Assembly: GCA_022925895.1 (NCBI GenBank)
Contig: JAKSYS010000204.1
Location: forward strand, 25,778-89,777
Length of the DNA: 64,000 nucleotides
Direction: 5' to 3'
DNA from: Fragilaria crotonensis
Taxonomy: Eukaryota; Bacillariophyta; Fragilariophyceae; Fragilariales; Fragilariaceae
The notes beneath the pieces are model-generated. The model saw nothing but the letters and a program-made list of their open reading frames with translations. It did not search any database and was not told the origin of the DNA. Made by a program: the position numbers and the translations under genes. This document shows positions 21,484-32,581 of this stretch, one piece after another. Within the stretch, counting starts at the first letter, position 1; each line of letters starts with the position of its first letter.

Positions 21484-24060
21484 ATGTCCATTGGAACGGG
21501 ACCTCCACCGCCCCTTGGTAGCCATCCTAATGGCATTGACATCACTGACCCTAAGTACGCGTTTAACACCGAAGACTGGATCGAAACCCCGAGACAATTC
21601 CCCGAAGCGTTCATAAACGGCACCACTATGACTCTCCGCAAGGAAAATGACTTTGCATACCAAAAGGTAGGAAACCCTTCGACATGGGAACGCTACATCA
21701 CCTTCGGCTACCATGCATATGATCACTGCTTCCAGTTTGAAACACAGTGGGAACGCATGAAAGAGATAGAGGTGGACGCGCTTACCTTCATCTGGAACGT
21801 CTACTCCTACCACCTGAACAGAGCGCTTGACATGCCAGAGAAACTCGAGAGGTGGGCAATCGACATCGCCCGCCCATACCTCCTGAACAATCTACCATCA
21901 GCTCTCACCCCTGACACAACCGATCCAAGAAATGCGAGACTGATCTATGAAGAGCCAGACTTTATGGATTTCGACGCAAGCACGGACGGCAAACTCCCAG
22001 CAATCGAATGGCAAGTAGTTGGAGCTAAAAACAGACCACGACAAAACACAGACGCAACACAGACACCGCTTCCTGCCTCCCCAGAACGACCGAAACCATC
22101 CTCCCCGACGAAAACCACTACACAGATAAACTCAATTCAGCATGGAAACTCCCCAGTCGTGACCCAACAAACCACCACGGAACCTGACAACTCCTTCGTA
22201 CAGATCAACGACGGCACGATCAGGATCACAGTCAAATGGAAACCAGCAAAGTACGAAGAACTCACAGACGACATCACTCAATGGAACTACGAAGCAACTG
22301 ACCTAATCCACTATATATTGGGAACGGCAAAAGACTCAGTCATTTATCCCTGGAAAACAGAATCAGGAGCAGCACCAGCTATCCCATTCATCGACTTGAC
22401 ACCCGACAACCTCTCCGACTACCTAGGAAAACGGACTCTTCCCATTGGCGCCGCCAGAACGTTTGTCTTCAGCTTCAGACTTTGTCTTCCGACAGGGCCA
22501 AGCAAGTGGTTAAAAAATCCGGATACCAAACGTACTCTCGATCACCACCACGTTGAACTCAGCATCTCCAACGCCTCCAGCGATAGCGGGGAGATCACCA
22601 CGGCAGGATACATCTTCTTCAAACACCCCACCTTCACCCAACGATTCTTCTATCTCAAAGAACTCCGACGAAAATTACCCCCAGCGACTCCCTTCTTTGA
22701 CATCTTTCTCTTTAGGAAAACGCCAACGGGCCGAACAGTTCCTCATCTTATTGTTAAATGCGGCGAAAACCATGTGGGCGCCCTAACTGAGATCCTCTCA
22801 ACATATCTAAATGGCACCGAAACCTCAGTGTTCCTTGGAAGACTACTAATCTCAAAAATGTCGACTGACGAGGTGGATGCAATTTTTCAAACCCATTCGG
22901 ATTTTGTGACCAGTCTCAGATGCCTCTCCCTATCACCAGTGGTACAAAATATTGATAGAGTACGAACGGAATATCGCACGGAAGGCAACATCCTAAGGAC
23001 AGCAAGACTCTGGGCCAAAACACTGCTCGACGAGGAGGGCAACAGTCTAAGGTGCGATGCCGAGAACGGTGGGGACAATCAAAGGGCTCACCTCCTGGTG
23101 CCGGTAGAAAACCTGAATCGCGCAAGACAAGCTCTCGCAATCTACAAAGAAAGCATCTCTCCGTTCAGCCTACGAGAAAACCACTTTGCGGAAAGAATCG
23201 CTCAAGCCCACCCAGCGGAGATTTACGTACCGACAGCGGCAGCAAACCACAATCTCAATCTAATCAAGGGCCTCAGCACAACTACCACGTGGGAAAACGC
23301 ACCTCCATCCATCCGGCAACCTCCAAACAACACATCACCGACACCAACATATCGACCACCAAGCATGGAATCCCAGACCAAACGATATTCGGACACTGCA
23401 CAAAGAGAGTTTCCAGATTTGACCCCTCGATTCCAAACAAAGAAGGATACACAGCAACGGTTAGAAAGCACCACTCAACAATCCATGACGGACACAAGCA
23501 CCACAAACTCACTCATGACTAAGTCGCTGGCGACTCAACAACGTTTCCACGAATTGGAAAGCGTTATTCGACAACAGAACATTGACATCCGAGCACATCA
23601 GGCGGCTTTCCTCGCCGTGAACACACGTTTTGACGATCTAGAAGAACGAGTGATCACTACGATGACCTTCTGTAAAGATACATCACAGAATGTTCTGGAA
23701 CTCCGGAAAGAAACAAATGAAAACATTCTGGGCATGAGACAGGAAGCATCTGCACAGGCTGCCGAATTTCGACAAACGTTTGCTCATTTAACTAAGATGA
23801 TGACATCTCTGGCAGGCTCCTCCGGCTCAACAGATGCTGACGAAGACGATTCCACTGCATCAAGCGATCAATCCGACAACATGTCGGTACAATCTTTGGA
23901 CACAACAAAACATGGCACCTCGCCAAGAAAACAGAAAGGGAAAAGGAGGCGACAAAACCGAAACCTCGACTCTATCACAAAGAACCACAATCCCAAACCC
24001 GATCAGGATCCAAGTGCACAATACAAAGAAAATAGCACACCTGACGAAGGGGAGACATAA
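21484..24060 (+). CDS. LINE 1 ORF1 protein
   Basis: Probable RNA-binding/chaperone partner of the retrotransposon. First ATG at 21484 in good context (CCACCATGT); the frame is also open a few codons upstream to a TTG. The 858 residues contain a conserved central module (NDGTIRITVKWKPAKYEELT, TTAGYIFFKHPTFTQRF) also present in the diverged LINE 2 ORF1. A C-terminal coiled coil (about residues 680-780: RFHELESVIRQQNIDIR, RFDDLEERVITTM) precedes a basic tail (RKQKGKRRRQNRN). No CCHC knuckle was seen. The stop overlaps the ORF2 start as TAATG (24058-24062). Confidence 0.85.
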   Translation: MSIGTGPPPPLGSHPNGIDITDPKYAFNTEDWIETPRQFPEAFINGTTMTLRKENDFAYQKVGNPSTWERYITFGYHAYDHCFQFETQWERMKEIEVDALTFIWNVYSYHLNRALDMPEKLERWAIDIARPYLLNNLPSALTPDTTDPRNARLIYEEPDFMDFDASTDGKLPAIEWQVVGAKNRPRQNTDATQTPLPASPERPKPSSPTKTTTQINSIQHGNSPVVTQQTTTEPDNSFVQINDGTIRITVKWKPAKYEELTDDITQWNYEATDLIHYILGTAKDSVIYPWKTESGAAPAIPFIDLTPDNLSDYLGKRTLPIGAARTFVFSFRLCLPTGPSKWLKNPDTKRTLDHHHVELSISNASSDSGEITTAGYIFFKHPTFTQRFFYLKELRRKLPPATPFFDIFLFRKTPTGRTVPHLIVKCGENHVGALTEILSTYLNGTETSVFLGRLLISKMSTDEVDAIFQTHSDFVTSLRCLSLSPVVQNIDRVRTEYRTEGNILRTARLWAKTLLDEEGNSLRCDAENGGDNQRAHLLVPVENLNRARQALAIYKESISPFSLRENHFAERIAQAHPAEIYVPTAAANHNLNLIKGLSTTTTWENAPPSIRQPPNNTSPTPTYRPPSMESQTKRYSDTAQREFPDLTPRFQTKKDTQQRLESTTQQSMTDTSTTNSLMTKSLATQQRFHELESVIRQQNIDIRAHQAAFLAVNTRFDDLEERVITTMTFCKDTSQNVLELRKETNENILGMRQEASAQAAEFRQTFAHLTKMMTSLAGSSGSTDADEDDSTASSDQSDNMSVQSLDTTKHGTSPRKQKGKRRRQNRNLDSITKNHNPKPDQDPSAQYKENSTPDEGET

Positions 24061-27000
24061 TGACCGATAACATGACGGAGACACCCTTCGCGGACATGAG
24101 GCCGACGACGGAAACACAAGAAGTAACTATAACACAAAATCTCAGCAATCAAACAAATGTTCATATCAATCGTACTACAACTAATACTGACACCATACCC
24201 AATCTAAGACCGGGTCGCAACCACAATCGGAAAACTGACACCATCGACGTACACAGCTCCTACGGCGATTCACACCTCGAAAAAGACGACAAAGATATAC
24301 GGATCTTCTTTCAAAATGTTAAGGGACTTACATACAGCTTCACAGGAGAGGACTACGACTACTATATGACAAGCACACAGGCTATCGGTGCCGATATAAT
24401 TGGTATGGCTGAAACAAACACTGCATGGCAACATCATCATCTCAGAACGCTGTTTTCCTCCAGAGCAGGCAAACACTTTGGAACGGCAAAAGTCTCATTC
24501 GGCTTTCCCACAGAGGCTATCGATGCGGTGCCCGAGAAGGAAACATTCCAATCGGGTGGATCAATCACAATGTCCACCAGAACTCTGGTGCCCATGTCGC
24601 ACGGAGAACACATACTAGACCCTACCGGTCTCGGCAGATGGTGTGGCCACACATTGCGGGGAAAAGCAAATACATTCCTCTCCATCATAACAGCATACAG
24701 AGTTTGCACAGGCTCGATTAGCACCTCACCAGTGGGGAGCGCTTTCAATCGAGAGTACGAACATCTCAGGCGATCTCAAAACCTCACGGCTCCCCGACCA
24801 CGAAAGATCATGATCACGGACCTTATCTCGGCGATCACACATCTCCAACAATCAGGACATTCCATCATCCTTATGCTCGACTCAAACGCCCAGATAACAG
24901 GCGATCTTGATCTTCAACGCCTGCAACGAAATTGCGACCTCCACGACCTTCACGAGAAACATCCAGCCCCTTCAACCTATATCGGCTCAGAGGCACGGAG
25001 GATAGACCATATGTTCGGATGCTCTCAATTCCTACAGGCGATGACGCGCTCCGGTTCCTTGTCATATCTGGACGGTCCACAATCCGATCACAGGGGCCTG
25101 TTTGTAGACATAGATCCCAACACGATACTGGGCCAACCCCTGACAAAGCAGAATATCGAATCTCCACGATCGCGATCACTTAAGTCCGGAAACCCAGAAC
25201 TGGTGGAAGCATATCATGCGGCAATGAAACAGTATTACAAGGAACATAAGATGGTGGAACGAATGCAGCAACTCTTCAGTACGCACACCACATTATCCAG
25301 ATCCAAGCTTAAAAAGAAACTTGAACAATGGGATCAAGACCAAGGGCGAGCAATGGCAAACGCGGAACGCATCATAACAAAGCCCAGGAAACCATACGCA
25401 TGGTCTCCGATACTCCGCGACGCCGGTCTTTTATACCGATACTGGAGACTGAGATATAGAGAAGAGAAACACGACGAGGACTACGCCACCACCTTCGACC
25501 GTATCGAACAATTGGCTCAACAATCCAACACGAAGTTCGTACTGCCTCTCCGATCAGTCGCACTCACTCTGGACCAAGTAACAACGAACCTCAACAGTGC
25601 CGCAACACACTTAAGGAAATGCCAGAAGAACTCGATCGACATTCGATTTAGCAGCTACATTGACCTCCTCGCCAAATACGAGACAGACACCAACTCCGAA
25701 ACCATGAAGCAATCGAAACACAAGGCGGGAATAGTCAGAAACACAATCCGGTCAGAACAGTGCAGAACCATGTACAGCAACATCCGACAGGTCGTCAAAC
25801 CAAATCTGAACAGCGGCCTTGATAAACTCATGCTTCCAAGACACAAACACAGCACAGAATATCCACAAAACTTTCAGCACTTCCTTTCGTCAACGGATCC
25901 AGAGGATATCATATGGGACACAATACTCGACAAAGATACCATAGAAAGTAACCTTCTTCGATATAATCGGAATTCTTTTCGGGCAGCTGCAGCATCTCCA
26001 TGCGGACATGGAATCATTCACAGCGGGTTATCCTTCAACAGCCTCTCGAAAGACTCGGCGGCACTTCTGTATGGAACAATACCACCACACTGGCACGGAC
26101 AAGACGACATACTACGCGAATTTTTGACCTCCTTCGCACTACCGGATGTTGTGAAGGAAAATAAGGCGATATCGATAAACATAAATGAAGATGACGTAAG
26201 CTACGGTTTTAAGAAGTGGAAAGAGACGACATCTACCTCACCGTCTGGGCGACACCTCGGACACTACAAAGCCCTAATCCGCGACCCGATCCTGCTCAAG
26301 TGCTTTACTCAGTTCATGCACATCACCGTCAACGGTGGTCTGACACTAAGACGATGGTGCAACGCAGTCAACATCCTAATCGAGAAGGACCCAGGGCAAC
26401 CAAAAATCACACGCCTACGCATCATCCACCTCTTCGAGGCAGATTTCAACTTCTTCCTAAAGCTAATTTGGGGATCGCGCCTCGTAAAACGAGCGGTATC
26501 TATGAAACTCCTCAATGACGGGCAACACGGATCCATACCACAACGGAAGGCAACCGACCCGATCATGTTGACGCAACTAACCACCGATCTCTGTCGAGTT
26601 CTCAAACACAACCTAGCCAGATTCGATAACGACGCAAGCGCGTGCTACGATAGGATCATCGTTGCCCTTGGAATGCTCGCGGCCCGCAGGTGCGGTATGC
26701 CAGAAACAGCAGTACAAACACATGCCGACTGTCTGAAACTCATGAAGTACACAATCAAAACTGTGCACGGCGTCTCCGCAAGCAACTACCACGGTACAAC
26801 CTTTGAACCTCTATTTGGCACAGGACAAGGAAGCGGCGCATCTCCATCAGTGTGGCTCACTCTCGTTGTTGTCCTGATGAACACCCTCGATAGAATTATA
26901 CCAGAACGTATGAGCTTCCAGTCCCCGAACTCACCAGAACGACACGATCGGCTCATCGACGCGTTTGTCGATGACACCTCCCTTGGGTTTACTGACCCAG

Positions 27001-30000
27001 GAATGATTACTCTCGAGACAATGATAGCCAAATTGAACCATATCGCACAGACCTGGGAGAAGATACTGTTCTACTCCGGCGGCGCACTCAATCTCTCAAA
27101 ATGTTCCTGGTACACGATGTACTGGGATTGGAAGAAAGGAAGACCACAGCTACGAATGATTCACCACGACGACCCCACTCTGATGATGGCAACTCAAGGA
27201 CAAACGACAGAACCTTCCACCATCCGGAGGATGGAAACTAGTGACGCCAGCAGAATACTCGGAGTATACCTTGCTCCAGATGGAAACTTCTCTGATCAAC
27301 TCCGAGTTCTCAAAACAAAAGCCGACGGATTCGCCATCAGACTACGTTCCCCAAAGTTAACGCCACGCGACATCCAAACCTTCCATAAAACAATGTACTC
27401 CCCCGCGATGCGCTACGTTCTGCCATGCCTCGCCATCGACGAAGAAGAACTTGGCCCAGTACAGACACAGGTGATAACGGCGATGCTGCAAAACTCGGCT
27501 ACTCGTCCAAACTTCCAACTGCAATACGTTACGGCCCCGCGGAACTCGGAGGACTCGATCTGCTGGACCTTCGAACTGAGTTAGGAATCTCAACTCTGAA
27601 ATACATGAGAAACGAGATCTACTCAAACACAGAGGCGGGAAAACTCATGTTGCTCAACGTCAAATACTCCCAAATCGAGTCCGGCATGTCGGAGCCCATC
27701 CTGAGTATCCAGGGATCCAAATATCCTACCTGACCCCAACATGGATCACATCCATTCGCCAGTTTATATTCCAACACAACCTTACAATTTCTCTCACTGA
27801 CACATTCACGGTACTTCTCAGGGGCCTAAAGATAAATGTCTTATGAACAGGGATGCACTGACTCGGTACTCAACCCAACAAAAACACGATATCAACCTGG
27901 TCCGCTTGTACCTTCAGATTATCACGCTCTCTGACATGTCGCAACCAGACGGAATCTCCGCATGTTGCTACCACCTCAATGGAGAACGGCGACCGACACA
28001 AGTGATCCGCATCAAAACATGGCCACGACAGGAACCACCAACAGCTCCACAAATTCGACTCTGACACGATACATCTCAGAAAACTTTCTGCGATATTCAA
28101 ATAAATGGAAAGATCCCTGGGAAAATCAGACAAGAAGATCCTCCACCAGACGATACAAGCACCCACCACTCATCAATACAAAGTCATATTAACTCCCTAC
28201 CACTCTGGCATCGTCGACTCCTATTCGAATACAAACAAATAGCAAACGATGTTGAGGTATGGAGAGCTTTTCGATCAAGGCAACGACTAACCATCGCCTC
28301 CGATGGAAGTCTCAGGGAAGAAGCAGGCACTTTTGGCTGGAAGCTGACAACGAGAAACCACCACGTTCTCTTTCAAGGGTATGGGCCAGTCGACGGACCG
28401 ATCGAAATTGGGAGCTCCACTCGGAGCGAACTAGGGGGCTTTACGGCGCCACTCCTATTGGTAACCGTACTGGCGAGACACTGGGGATTGCGACATAGGT
28501 GCAAGTTTCGATGGTTGGCGGATAGCGAGGTGGCCATTAACAGAGTAACGTTCGTCACCCGGAAAGACTACTCACCAACAAAACAGCCGGACAATAGTGA
28601 CTACCTGACAACCATAACAGAACTTTTCCGAGAACTCCGTCGCCCCATGCTCACCAAGTGGATCAAAAGTCACCAGGATGGAAAAATATCATACGACAAA
28701 CTGACACCCGACGCCCGCTTGAACGTTGACGTGGACGAACTGGCCACAAAATGTCACCAAAACAAAAAAGCGAAACCACGGCGAGAGACGAATCATATCC
28801 CGACAATGCAGATGAGCATATCGATCCTCAACACACGGTTTTTCGGCAATTTAGACGAACACATACGGTACCATGTAAATGGGGGATATCTTCGTGAATA
28901 CACACAATCTCGTCACAAATGGCCAGATCACGTCTGGGACATGATCGACATGACAGCATTTGGAAAGAACTTTAAGGCAATTCCGCTAAAACATCAACCG
29001 TCGCATGTCAAATTCATCCACAATCAACTGCCACTGGGAGACAAAAAGTACCAACGATCAGACGTAAAGGATGAGAAATTGAAACTATGTCCCACATGCT
29101 TACTTCAGGAGGAAAACATCCATCACTTTCTGCACTGTTCCCAAAACCCAGCTCGAGGCAAAAGCATCTCAGCCATGCTTCGGACCATCCTGAAAGACGA
29201 TCATCCCAGTCGACCAGCCTTTGCATCTTGCGTTGAACAATATTTAACACACCCAGGGCAACGCGTCCACTTTCACAATGACAAACTCTCCAGCCGCCTC
29301 GACGACATCCTACAAACGGCAATCGAAGAACAGAACCTCATCGGATGGCACCAACTACTTCTCGGATACTTATCCAAGAAGTGGCTCCTGCTTGCAGCCA
29401 TGGACACTCCCACCCCCCGGGAAACTGAATCTATCAGCAGGACGAAGTCGCACACACACGGCCCTCAAAGCGATTACCCTTATGGTACGAGAAATCTGGC
29501 TTGGACGAAATGAAGTCTTACATCAACATCGAGATGAGACTGACCAAGAGATCTACTCGATGGAATCCGCAGAGCTTCGCCACTACCACTCGAATCCAAC
29601 CCTCATTCAGACCTCCGATCAACACTATTGCCGCAACATCACGTTAACCAAACTTCTACACAGCAGACCCTCCGTTCGACGACGATGGCTTCGACGAGTT
29701 AAAACAGCGCGAGCAGCCCACTTGAAAGATGGAAAAAACACAAAGACAAGTAACCCAGTACATGATCGCTATCCCGCCGACACGCGACGTCTCCACAAGA
29801 CTGGCAACCCTTCCACCGGAAAACATTCCAAACAGAACACGTACCTCAAACACTACCCAGCAACGCATGACAGCCTTCTTCCCTGGACGACCCCCCGACT
29901 ACCATACCAACATCCAAAATCCTTCGCCCTCTCAAAGATAGAGAGATGCCTAGGTTGGGTACCGTGTGCGTCCTTGGCAAAAGTTCCTACTAGAGGTAAA

Positions 30001-30009
30001 CCTGTATAA
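24060..30009 (+). pseudogene. LINE 1 ORF2: endonuclease, RT, RNase H (frameshifted)
   Basis: The main frame 24060-27584 (1174 residues) holds an APE/EEP endonuclease (FFQNVKGL, GMAETNTAW, LMLDSNAQI, RIDHMFG, SDHRGLF) and reverse transcriptase with motif A FDNDASACYDRI, motif B GTGQGSGASPSVW and motif C AFVDDTSLGF. After about 27.5 kb the reading passes through other frames: RT thumb (GGLDLLDLRTELGISTLKYM), RNase HI near 28290-28760 (ASDGSL, RSELGG, LADSEV, SHQDG, DVDELA), the zinc motif CPTCLLQEENIHHFLHC near 29090, and a basic tail to 30009. At least four frame changes lie in the last third and none earlier. It is therefore either recently damaged or affected by sequence error. Confidence 0.88.
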
Positions 30010-30028
30010 TTCGTTTTACATTTTTTTT

Positions 30029-30042
30029 GATGAAATGCAACG
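30029..30042. repeat. Target-site duplication, right, of LINE 1
   Basis: GATGAAATGCAACG directly after the T8 tail. Downstream sequence (CTTCGCATTCGTTGCAGC) continues exactly as at the empty site in copy B. Confidence 0.93.
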
Positions 30043-30586
30043 CTTCGCATTCGTTGCAGCTGATGGATTGCCAACCAACCAGAAACGAACGCGATACCAG
30101 GTTGTACCAAGTCGGTATGATAAATCGTTCGAAGTTTCGCTGATGTGACCGCACAGCGAACATCGCGGTGATTCAACTCCCAACTTCCAAAGACAAACTG
30201 TAAACTCACAATGTTTACCCCGATGCCATTGAAAAACCCCGAGACCACGCCTATAGCCATGTCGGCGGGGCATACGTGGCCAATAGTCTGACATTGAGGT
30301 TGAGTGCTTCGCATACCTGCAATTCGGAATCGGGATTCAGAGCTCGCGTGTTCCACACGAATTGCAACGCCATCATCGACCATGACCTCCAATCCGAACC
30401 TTCAACTGTTGAAGCTTGTGTGATATCATCCTTTCTTGTAGGGGCCGTATCAAATGCAGGATCTTTGGTTGGTTGAAGCAGCTCCTCGTTTTCGACTTTG
30501 CATCGCATGAACAACACTCCCAAACTTCCGTAACCCTCAAACAAAAGGAACCGAATCGCCGACGATTGAAACGAAGATGCCATCAT
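30043..30586 (-). pseudogene. Unrecognised gene fragment (repeat family R, copy A)
   Basis: The minus-strand frame starting at 30586 (MMASSFQSSAIRFLLFEGYG) runs 111 codons, with overlapping frames after a possible GT donor (GCAG/GTATGCG). The 30043-30290 part is found four times in the window (also at 41939, 49245 and 49745), always containing GCTTCGCATTCGTTGC-like sequence and ATGTTTACCCCGATG-like sequence. LINE 1 splits this copy. No domain is recognised. Differences between copies A and B change most affected residues, so there is no sign of coding constraint. Confidence 0.45.
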
Positions 30587-30757
30587 TGAGACCTTTCTTG
30601 CCTACTGCGGTCTGCGGACTCGAAGGACTATAACCGGTAGTTCTACGTATGCTGTATGATAGAATACTACATTTAAATCCTAATTTCTATGCCAACAAAA
30701 TCCCGAATGTTTATTTTCCAAAGAATCATCATATGCGACAGGCGCGCCATCGCAACT

Positions 30758-32581
30758 CTAGTGTTTCTTGACCTCATTGGCCTTGAGGTATCTCCTTTGA
30801 CTAAGGCCACCCACCTTTTCGATCAAAAGGTCGAGACAACCATAGAACTTTCCAGGAGTGTGGATGATCAAAGGGGACGCCTTCGTCACGCTGTGAATCA
30901 ACACGTCTTCCCTGTCTTTGAAGAAGACGCAACCATGTTCCAAGCCTCTCGGCCATTCGGCGACTCCAAACAATTCGTTTTCGTAGTCCAGAACTAGTGA
31001 CTCGGGATCATGATAAAGAAGACCTGACATTACGGCCTGATCGTCTTCAGTCTGGCCGATATCCACACGCACCAAAAGCCGTTTAATGTTGTGGGCAGTC
31101 CCGGCGAATAAACCCGCATTCAAGAAGACACTCTGATGGTACCTTCCCGTTCGTTGATACGCGAGCTCCGACATGAACGTCTTCCAGGCGTTGACATTGA
31201 AGCCATCCTCGTAGGGACAAGTCTTTTCTCCAGAGGCGCACGCCCTCACATTTCGTTGGCCAGTGGCAGGATCAAAGTAGTCCAACGGACTGGCTTGGCT
31301 CATGGCCGATACACAGCACTGAGACTCGGCTGACATGACCACGGCATCCGGAAGGTACTTTGTCATTCTCAGATAGGTGGAGATGAAATGGTGCACAATA
31401 TTCGAAGCCGAGTCATTGTCGGGGACATTCAGCATAACGTCTCTCGCATCCGAGACAACCACGAGGGTGTCTTCGTCCATATTGTTGAGCATTTCGATAA
31501 CATACATGTACTTGTCACCCCATCCCGTGAAGCTTTTGCCGTATCCGAACGTTGTTGTTTGGATTGGAGCCTTCTGTGCAGCCTTTTCGCTTGTCTTGAG
31601 GAAATATCCAAGCGATGAGTGCTCCTTGTGCTCCACAGTGCCGTCTGTTTCAAACATAATGACGTGAACCTTCTTGAAGGTGGACTTGTTCAATCGGAGA
31701 GAGTTGGATACCTCTTTGGCGAAGGGAACCTTTCTCAGTGTCAAGCCGAACTCGTGGATGCTGTAGTCGACTTCGTAGAACAGTTCCAAAGTCGACTCAA
31801 TGCGGGGAGTGAACAGCTTCGACATGAGATCCCACGAACGAGTCAGGTCACTGCCGGTGACGTCCGCCAGCTTGTCCTTCGTCTCAAACATGGTTTCATT
31901 GCCATGGTCGCCCCAACCTGATGCTCCAAAAGCATTCCATGCACCGATTCGTTTGAGCAATGACTTTGCGTCGGCTAGAGCAGTCTCCAGGTGTCCGACG
32001 AAATTGAGTTTGGAAACGAACTTTCGGTCGATCCACGTACTGATTGGTGTCCAATGCTTATCGTCGCAGGACCGAATGAGACTTGCAAAGCCTGTCATGG
32101 TTTGGTAGTTGCGGAGGCAGTTGTCGCCTTCGGAACAGCACGATCGCTTGATGGAGGCATCGTTACTCATTACTTTGTCAACAAAGGTGGACAGGAAGCG
32201 ATCCTTTGGATCGCGAAGGAATGTGGCTCGAGTATAATTGGGAGAATTCATCATTTCGGTGGCCTGCTCGATGGAGTAGTCTGAGAGGCGGACTAGTCCT
32301 TCAAACAAATCAACATCGAGCGACTTCCAGTTATCAAATCCCATCATTCGTCGAAGAAGCATTAACCACAGCGTATCGGCGACCTTGGGAACTGGAAAGA
32401 AAATGAGCTTGTGGCTCTCTATCACGATTGGGGAAGACTCGATCATATTGTTGAAGATGGGATCATCTTGTTCAACAGCAATGTAGGGAGATTCTTCTAA
32501 CGGGTTTGCATTTGAGAATGGCACGGAACAGCATACCAGGAATGCAATGGCCGTTGTGGCCGATTTCAGCAGTTTGATCAT
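30758..32581 (-). CDS. Sulfotransferase + PLOD-type glycosyltransferase fusion
   Basis: Intact 607 residues. The signal peptide (MIKLLKSATTAIAFLVCCSV) predicts secretory-pathway entry. Residues about 55-260 resemble membrane-type carbohydrate sulfotransferases: FFPVPKVADT in the position of the PAPS 5'-phosphate loop and RDPKDRFLS as the 3'-phosphate motif. Residues about 304-590 resemble the glycosyltransferase domain of procollagen lysyl hydroxylases/galactosyltransferases: VVVSDARDVML (DxD-like metal motif DARD, 378-381), FLNAGLFAGTA, TEDDQAVMSGLL, and PLIIHTPGKFYG. Probable Golgi/ER role in glycan assembly and sulfation; the acceptor is unknown. The P-loop lacks the usual Gly-Thr pair (ADT instead of GGT), so sulfotransferase activity is uncertain. 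The paralogue at 42642-44463 is broken. Confidence 0.75.
   Translation of the reverse strand: MIKLLKSATTAIAFLVCCSVPFSNANPLEESPYIAVEQDDPIFNNMIESSPIVIESHKLIFFPVPKVADTLWLMLLRRMMGFDNWKSLDVDLFEGLVRLSDYSIEQATEMMNSPNYTRATFLRDPKDRFLSTFVDKVMSNDASIKRSCCSEGDNCLRNYQTMTGFASLIRSCDDKHWTPISTWIDRKFVSKLNFVGHLETALADAKSLLKRIGAWNAFGASGWGDHGNETMFETKDKLADVTGSDLTRSWDLMSKLFTPRIESTLELFYEVDYSIHEFGLTLRKVPFAKEVSNSLRLNKSTFKKVHVIMFETDGTVEHKEHSSLGYFLKTSEKAAQKAPIQTTTFGYGKSFTGWGDKYMYVIEMLNNMDEDTLVVVSDARDVMLNVPDNDSASNIVHHFISTYLRMTKYLPDAVVMSAESQCCVSAMSQASPLDYFDPATGQRNVRACASGEKTCPYEDGFNVNAWKTFMSELAYQRTGRYHQSVFLNAGLFAGTAHNIKRLLVRVDIGQTEDDQAVMSGLLYHDPESLVLDYENELFGVAEWPRGLEHGCVFFKDREDVLIHSVTKASPLIIHTPGKFYGCLDLLIEKVGGLSQRRYLKANEVKKH

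Larger units (their letters stand above)
21395..30028 (+). mobile_element. LINE 1: near full-length non-LTR retrotransposon
   Basis: 8.6-kb element on the plus strand, bounded by a 14-bp target-site duplication and ending in a run of eight Ts. It has an 89-bp 5' leader, ORF1 (858 residues) and ORF2 with APE-type endonuclease, reverse transcriptase, RNase H and a C-terminal CCHC-like zinc motif. This architecture is that of the I-group of LINEs; I cannot name the clade. ORF1 and the first 3.5 kb of ORF2 are open. Several frame changes occur between about 27.5 and 29.5 kb. The empty site in copy B proves the boundaries. Confidence 0.93.

Noticed and set aside
21395-30028. LTR retrotransposon interpretation of LINE 1
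   Set aside because: No long terminal repeats, no integrase or protease; it has an APE endonuclease, a tail and a variable-length target duplication instead.
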